Source: an uncultured Bacteroidales bacterium
GTDB lineage: Bacteria; Bacteroidota; Bacteroidia; Bacteroidales; Bacteroidaceae
Assembly (NCBI GenBank): GCA_902798425.1
Contig: CADBWR010000028.1
Coordinates: 1-34,784, forward strand
Direction: 5' to 3'
Length of the DNA: 34,784 nucleotides
Made by a program: the position numbers and the translations under genes. The notes beneath the pieces were generated by a model. That model was given only the letters and a program-made list of their open reading frames with translations, ran no database searches and was not told where the DNA came from. Of this stretch, positions 30,272-34,784 are shown in pieces; within the stretch, counting starts at the first letter, position 1, and every line of letters begins with the position of its first letter.

Positions 30272-33160
30272 ATGACAGATATTGTACTATCCAGCTTTAT
30301 TAGCTTGTTTGCCCTCTTTGGCAAAGAAGAGCAAGTAGACGAACAACGGGCAAAAGACATGCTCGTCAGCTATTTGCGTCGCCACTTTGGCATCCGTAAC
30401 GTCGACCTCTATCTCGACCTCTACAGCGACATGCGTATGGCGTACGAGATGAGCGACGATCTTGACACCAAAGCCACCGTCAGCAGTATCTGTTCGACCC
30501 TTCATGGCAGTATCCGTTCTGCCGAGGAATCGCTGTTGCTGTTACGCCTTATGGAGTTCTGTAGCGGCGATGGTTTGCAGGCAGAAGCCATTTTCAAAAC
30601 GATGGCTCAGTTGTTTGGCATTTCTGACCAGCAGTACAACTGCTATATGGACTATGTCAACAATCATTCCACGGAGTATGTCAAGCTCCATCAGTTAGAA
30701 CAGTTCGATGGAACGCTGAAAACCCTACTTGACCCTGCTACAGGTTTATTACTGTTCACCTATTTAGGCACTGACACGGTGCTGCTCAACGACATCCCCG
30801 TGCTCTCCGGCACCTATCAGGTTTGGCTTCAGAGCAGCGTATTGAAGAGTGCCAACGGTAAACCTGTCTACTACTCATCTATCATTAGCACCTATGGTCA
30901 AGGCGATAACGCCACTCAGTCCGTTACTTTCTGTGGTCGCGACATCAACTTCCGCTTCCCCAACAGCGACAATGGTATGCACGACCTCAGCTTCACGTTG
31001 CGCAATGGTGAGCTATTAGCCATCATGGGTGGCTCTGGAACAGGTAAGACGACGCTGCTGTCACTGCTCAATGGTACACTGACCCCTCAACAGGGTTCTA
31101 TCACAATCAATGGTCACAGCATCACAGAACCTGCAGCTAAGGCACTCATCGGTTTTGTGCCACAGGACGACTTGCTCATCGAAGAACTCACCGTATACCA
31201 AAATCTCTGGTACACTGCAAAATTGTGTTTCGAGGGAATGAGTGATGCAGACCTTGACCGCCGCGTAATGAAGACACTGAAAGACCTTGGTCTCGATGCA
31301 GCCAAGGACCTGAAGGTCGGTTCACCCATTCACAAATACATCTCCGGCGGACAGCGCAAGCGTCTGAACATTGCCCTTGAGCTCATCCGCGAGCCTGCAG
31401 TACTTTTCCTCGACGAGCCCACCAGCGGTCTGTCGTCTGCAGATACAGAGAAGGTTATCAACCTCCTCAAAGAGCAGACACTGAAGGGTAAACTCATTGT
31501 GGTTAACATCCACCAGCCTTCCAGCGATGTCTATAAGCTTTTCGACCGTCTGTGGCTGCTTGACAAAGGTGGCTACCCTGTCTTTGATGGCAATCCCATT
31601 GATGCCGTCACCTATTTCAAGGAGGCTGCCAACTATGCCGATGCAGAAACTAGCGCCTGTCCGACTTGTGGCAATGTCAATCCCGAGATTGTGCTTAATA
31701 TTATTGACGAGAAAGCCCTCAACAGCAGTGGTGAGTTCTCTGATGAACGTAAGACAACACCTCAGGAGTGGCATGAATTGTATCTGAAGTCACAGGACAG
31801 CAAGAACAAGGAAGCCGTAGCAGTCAGTGACGTGCCTGCCTCAGACCAAAAGAAGCCCGGTGCACTCAAGCAGTTCTACATCTTCCTGCATCGTACCATC
31901 CGTACAAAGATTACAAACACCCAATATATGGCCATTGCTCTACTGCAGGCTCCTCTGCTGGCTTTGGTCTGCGGCTATCTGACACGTTTTGCTCCGCTTG
32001 AGGGTTATAGTGTCATGAACAACAAAAACCTTGTCAGCTATTTCTTCATGGCTGTCATCGTTGCTACCTTTACAGGCATGAGCGGCAGTGCTGAAGAAAT
32101 CTTCAAGGATCGTGCGCTACTCAAGCGCGAGCGTTTCCTGCATTTGTCGTATGGCAGCTATATCTGGTCGAAGATTGTCTTCATGGCCATGCTTTCATTG
32201 ATACAGACACTGCTCTTCATCTTTGTAGGCAATACCATGATGGGCATCCACGGACTATTCTCCACATGGTGGCTCATTCTCTTTGTCACGGCCTTTTTGG
32301 CTAATCTTACCGGACTCTTGCTCTCGCAGTGTCTCAGTTCTATTGTAGCCATTTATATCAGTATTCCCATGCTGCTCATTCCGCAGATATTGCTTTGCGG
32401 ACTGGTAGTCAGTTTCTCAGACCTTACCCCCAAGAGCACTACGGGTAACGTACCCATAGTAGGAAACCTCATCCCTTCACGCTGGGCTTATGAGGCTTTA
32501 GCCGTATCATCTTTTACAGATAACGAATACGAAAAGAACTACTTCGCTATTGACCGCGAGAAATACGAGAACCAGTTCTTCAACATGGGCTACCTCTACG
32601 AGTTGCAGTCGCAGTTGCAAACGCTGCAAGACGAGCAGAAAAACGGTAAGACTGTAGACCCACATCACCTCGAAATTATTCGTATCAACCTGCCGCGAGT
32701 TACTGAATACTGTGGTATGAAGCCCTATCAGGGCAAGTACGACTACCAGTCACTCCACGACTATATGCAGGAGGCAGAAAAGATACTCTCCCTGCGCAGC
32801 AACAAGTTGGCGTTACAGCGCGAAGCTATTACAAGCCGTCTGCTGCGCCAGTATGGCAAGGAGGGTGTTCAGGAACTCAAACGCGACAACTACAACCTCA
32901 AACTTGAAGACTGTGTCATTGGTGCCGACCAGCACTCAATGGTGGATGTTGTCGATGACATCATCGTGCCACGTACAGGTCTCGTTTTCCTAAAGCCTTT
33001 CACCACCTGTGGCAATGCGCCTTTCTACGCCAGTCAGAAGGTTCTCGGCTCATGGAGTGTTAAGACTCTGTGGTTCAACATCAGCATATTGCTGCTGATG
33101 AGTCTCGTTGCAATCATACTGCTACTCACTGATTGTCCTGGAAGGTATGTCAGGAAGTAA
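30272..33160 (+). CDS. One-piece ABC transporter (ABCG-like) with N-terminal helical TerB-like domain
   Basis: The 962-residue protein has, in order, a helical N-terminal domain (~1-150, EEQVDEQRAKDMLVSYLRRHF...LRLMEFCSGDG) resembling TerB-type domains, and a ~80-residue beta-rich region. Next comes an ATPase domain with Walker A GGSGTGKTT (253-261), signature SGGQRKR (358-364) and Walker B LFLDEP (378-383). A CPTCG motif (C463, C466) follows the ATPase. The C-terminal membrane domain starts near residue 545, with helices such as YMAIALLQAPLLALVCGYL, LFVTAFLANLTGLLL and the last near VKTLWFNISILLLMSLVAIILLL. The ATPase-then-membrane order is that of ABCG exporters. A large soluble insert lies before the last helix. 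It sits between RsbW-like and STAS genes. The substrate is unknown. Confidence 0.88.
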   Translation: MTDIVLSSFISLFALFGKEEQVDEQRAKDMLVSYLRRHFGIRNVDLYLDLYSDMRMAYEMSDDLDTKATVSSICSTLHGSIRSAEESLLLLRLMEFCSGDGLQAEAIFKTMAQLFGISDQQYNCYMDYVNNHSTEYVKLHQLEQFDGTLKTLLDPATGLLLFTYLGTDTVLLNDIPVLSGTYQVWLQSSVLKSANGKPVYYSSIISTYGQGDNATQSVTFCGRDINFRFPNSDNGMHDLSFTLRNGELLAIMGGSGTGKTTLLSLLNGTLTPQQGSITINGHSITEPAAKALIGFVPQDDLLIEELTVYQNLWYTAKLCFEGMSDADLDRRVMKTLKDLGLDAAKDLKVGSPIHKYISGGQRKRLNIALELIREPAVLFLDEPTSGLSSADTEKVINLLKEQTLKGKLIVVNIHQPSSDVYKLFDRLWLLDKGGYPVFDGNPIDAVTYFKEAANYADAETSACPTCGNVNPEIVLNIIDEKALNSSGEFSDERKTTPQEWHELYLKSQDSKNKEAVAVSDVPASDQKKPGALKQFYIFLHRTIRTKITNTQYMAIALLQAPLLALVCGYLTRFAPLEGYSVMNNKNLVSYFFMAVIVATFTGMSGSAEEIFKDRALLKRERFLHLSYGSYIWSKIVFMAMLSLIQTLLFIFVGNTMMGIHGLFSTWWLILFVTAFLANLTGLLLSQCLSSIVAIYISIPMLLIPQILLCGLVVSFSDLTPKSTTGNVPIVGNLIPSRWAYEALAVSSFTDNEYEKNYFAIDREKYENQFFNMGYLYELQSQLQTLQDEQKNGKTVDPHHLEIIRINLPRVTEYCGMKPYQGKYDYQSLHDYMQEAEKILSLRSNKLALQREAITSRLLRQYGKEGVQELKRDNYNLKLEDCVIGADQHSMVDVVDDIIVPRTGLVFLKPFTTCGNAPFYASQKVLGSWSVKTLWFNISILLLMSLVAIILLLTDCPGRYVRK

Positions 33161-33219
33161 GTGAAAAATGAAAAAAGAAAATAATAAACATTATTAATAA
33201 CTTAAAATTAAAAAGACAA

Positions 33220-34017
33220 ATGAAAAAGTTAACTATCTTGGCTCTCGCAGCCATCGTCTTCGCAGCATGCGGAGGTAACAAAAGTGCTAACGTCGAAGCT
33301 GAAACAGACACGCTGAAGAGCTTCGAGCAAGAGCAGATTGAGGCTAGCATCAAGATGCACTTCGACAGCATTGCTGCTGAGTTCAGCAAAATGGAACAGC
33401 CTAAGTTCGTCAAGGAGACCAAGGACGGCATCTCTCTTACAAAGGAAGAGAAGCAGGTTAAGCCTAACTATCTGCTCGCTCCTGCTGTTGCTGACGAGGC
33501 TACCACCCTTGCTGAGAAGTATCGCATCATCAGTGCCTTGTCTGTTGACAAGCGCATTGCCAACCTCTATGAGATGCCCGTCGAGGACTACGAAAAGGCT
33601 ATCACCAAGCTGGCTGCTGACATCGATGATCCTTCGTTCAAGGTTATCGACAACGCCGGTTCTCTCTTCGAGACCTCTTCTGAACTCTACAATGCCATGG
33701 ACCAGAATGGCCGCATCAACTACTTCTGGCAGATTGCTTCTGCAGCACTTGTTGAGCAGCTCTATGTTGTCAGCCAGAACAAGGACAAGTTCCTCAGCAC
33801 CTTCACCGATGAGACTGCTGCCAACGTAACTTTCCGTATCATCCTCATTCTCGATGCGACCAACCGTCTGTCTCAGTACGATCCTGAGATTCAGCCTATT
33901 GCTACTGCTTTGGCTCCCCTGGAGCACCTCAACGCCACTACTGTTGACGAGTTGAGAGCACAGATTGACGATATGAGCGAAGAGATTCTGGCCGCCCGTG
34001 AAGCTCTCGTTAAGTAA
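33220..34017 (+). CDS. Conserved-type lipoprotein in the ABC/STAS cluster
   Basis: The function is not recognised. The 265-residue precursor has a lipoprotein signal ending FAAC (C17) followed by GGNKSANVEAET. It lacks the strong acidic tract of the other lipoproteins here, so a periplasm-facing location is more likely. The mature part is strongly helical: SFEQEQIEASIKMHFDSIAAEF, then ADEATTLAEKYRIISALSVDKRIANLYE, FWQIASAALVEQLYVVSQ and a C-terminal VDELRAQIDDMSEEILAAREAL. It is 59 bases after the transporter and 26 before the STAS gene, so it likely works with the transporter, for example as a periplasmic partner. Confidence 0.82.
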   Translation: MKKLTILALAAIVFAACGGNKSANVEAETDTLKSFEQEQIEASIKMHFDSIAAEFSKMEQPKFVKETKDGISLTKEEKQVKPNYLLAPAVADEATTLAEKYRIISALSVDKRIANLYEMPVEDYEKAITKLAADIDDPSFKVIDNAGSLFETSSELYNAMDQNGRINYFWQIASAALVEQLYVVSQNKDKFLSTFTDETAANVTFRIILILDATNRLSQYDPEIQPIATALAPLEHLNATTVDELRAQIDDMSEEILAAREALVK

Positions 34018-34043
34018 TTACCCATTAAAAATAAAGAATTAAT

Positions 34044-34346
34044 ATGATATTTGACATTCAAGAAAACGCCCAAGGCATGTATGCTACCGTAAGCGGTCGC
34101 CTTGACACCCCTGCTGCCGTCAAGGCACAACAGGAGATTACACCGCTGTTGGAAAATGCAGACAAAGCTATTACACTCGACTGCAAGGACCTGGAATACA
34201 TCAGCTCTTCAGGTCTCCGTCTCTTCCTGACTATCCGTAAGGAGGTATCTGCCAAGGGAGGAAGCATCGTCATCGAGAACATCAACGAAGACATCAAGAA
34301 AGTGTTCATGATGACTGGCTTCTTTAATCTCTTCGACATTCGCTGA
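34044..34346 (+). CDS. STAS-domain anti-sigma-factor antagonist (RsbV/SpoIIAA-like)
   Basis: The 100-residue single STAS domain has the typical start IQENAQGMYATVSGRLDTPAA and the phospho-acceptor loop YISSSGLR (S55, or S56, by alignment with the SSG of SpoIIAA). FFNLFDIR closes the domain. Unphosphorylated antagonists bind an RsbW-type kinase and release its partner. The cognate kinase is probably the RsbW-like protein encoded at 29736. It is last in the cluster and is followed by a terminator at 34379-34411. Confidence 0.92.
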   Translation: MIFDIQENAQGMYATVSGRLDTPAAVKAQQEITPLLENADKAITLDCKDLEYISSSGLRLFLTIRKEVSAKGGSIVIENINEDIKKVFMMTGFFNLFDIR

Positions 34347-34378
34347 CAAACCGCTCTGTAGCGTATACACAACAAACA

Positions 34379-34420
34379 GAGACCATCCCGCAATCTTGTT
34401 GGGATGGTCTCATTTGTTTA
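34379..34420 (+). terminator. Intrinsic terminator after the STAS gene
   Basis: GAGACCATCCC (34379-34389) pairs perfectly with GGGATGGTCTC (34401-34411), with an 11-base loop, followed by ATTTGTTT. It closes the RsbW/ABC/STAS cluster. Confidence 0.85.
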
Positions 34421-34521
34421 CCAGTTGATGACAGATTTCCTCTGCCCTCAGCCCTCAGCCTTCAGACATCGTACGTTAGGCTAGACCTGTAACTAGTGTA
34501 CTTGACATTTTTTCAATATTA

Positions 34522-34553
34522 TTTGGAACTTTCAAATATACTTTGTATCTTTG
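34522..34553 (+). promoter_or_regulatory. Promoter (-33 and -7) of the small charged protein gene
   Basis: TTTG (34522-34525) and TATCTTTG (34546-34553) are spaced by 20 bases, the best plus-strand promoter in the window. It starts 19 bases before the ATG at 34573. The stretch from 34421 to 34521 holds only CCTCAGCC-like short repeats. Confidence 0.75.
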
Positions 34554-34572
34554 CACACAAATACAGGTAAAT

Positions 34573-34776
34573 ATGACTGAAGTACATAAGAAATATCGTC
34601 TGACTTCTATGGAAGAGCCTACCGACGAAATGTTGCAGGCTCTGATGGAAGATGTGGCTATGGCAGCACGTGAATCAAGTGCCAAGGCAAAAGCCGAGAA
34701 ACAGAGACGTTTTTCGGAAGTAGTTCGCATCATAAAAGCCCGACGTTCTCAACGAAAGAAGATACTTAATGACTAA
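34573..34776 (+). CDS. Small charged protein, unknown function
   Basis: The 67-residue protein begins MTEVHKKYRLTSMEEPTDEM and ends KARRSQRKKILND. It looks like one or two amphipathic helices (LQALMEDVAMAARESSAKAKAEKQRRFSEVVRIIKA, described here in part) with an acidic first half and a strongly basic second half. The start is taken at 34573, after the promoter; an in-frame TTG at 34543 lies upstream of the likely transcription start. The next gene overlaps its end by 8 bases. A compact pair with overlapping ends is compatible with a toxin-antitoxin-like or regulator/partner unit, but nothing in the sequence proves that. Confidence 0.7.
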   Translation: MTEVHKKYRLTSMEEPTDEMLQALMEDVAMAARESSAKAKAEKQRRFSEVVRIIKARRSQRKKILND

Positions 34777-34784
34777 CCGCCGTC
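34769..34784 (+). CDS. Start of a gene leaving the window
   Basis: ATG at 34769 overlaps the end of the preceding small gene (ATGACTAA) and reads MTNRR before the window ends. Only five codons are visible, so nothing can be said about the product. The overlap suggests translational coupling. Confidence 0.4.

Noticed and set aside
1-34784. tRNA, rRNA or riboswitch genes
   Set aside because: I looked in the intergenic stretches for tRNA cloverleaf patterns and a B12 riboswitch before mutA and found none; the intergenic regions are mostly short. A covariance-model scan would be decisive.

Overview
The window looks like chromosomal DNA of a Bacteroidales bacterium, most likely Prevotella or a close relative. 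The reasons are the many TAnnTTTG (-7) promoter boxes, the weak or absent Shine-Dalgarno signals, the acid-rich surface-lipoprotein N-termini, the succinate/propionate gene set (methylmalonyl-CoA mutase and Na+-pumping decarboxylase subunits), and S9/S41 peptidases typical of that order. The genus is an inference from gene content and style; no 16S or marker search could be run.

Left end (1-4.9 kb). An accessory-looking patch holds a gene-free 688 bases with a 21-bp tandem repeat, a perfect 36-bp AT palindrome inside iteron-like repeats, and two large operator-like palindromes in front of a Fic AMP-transferase gene. A 3' remnant of a hemolysin III/TrhA gene and a 5' remnant of an acetyl-CoA hydrolase/CoA-transferase gene each break at the same 14-mer, GTCCCTTTGATTGA. 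Between the two breaks lies a minus-strand pair: a PorT-like beta-barrel and an S41-family lipoprotein.

Middle (4.9-19 kb). Two large paralogous lipoproteins are followed by a minus-strand dipeptidyl peptidase IV, then a four-gene minus-strand operon of small lipoproteins that share almost the same signal peptide but have different bodies. A membrane-anchored AraC-type regulator is divergent from that operon. Next come a translationally coupled P-loop/CYTH protein and histidine phosphatase (MINPP-like), and a prolyl oligopeptidase.

Metabolic block (19-29 kb). mutB-mutA (methylmalonyl-CoA mutase) read leftward. Divergently, a probable six-gene operon encodes an AspT-type transporter, OadG-like, biotin carrier and OadB subunits of a decarboxylase sodium pump, and two tandem deoxynucleoside kinases. 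Together mutAB and the pump fit succinyl-CoA to propionyl-CoA conversion with Na+ export, although the carboxyltransferase alpha subunit and the epimerase are absent here.

Right end (29-34.8 kb). After a small secreted protein with a very basic tail comes an RsbW-like kinase, a large one-piece ABC transporter, a lipoprotein and a STAS-domain antagonist. This resembles a partner-switching module wrapped around a transporter. The window closes with a 67-residue charged protein overlapping the start of another gene that leaves the window.
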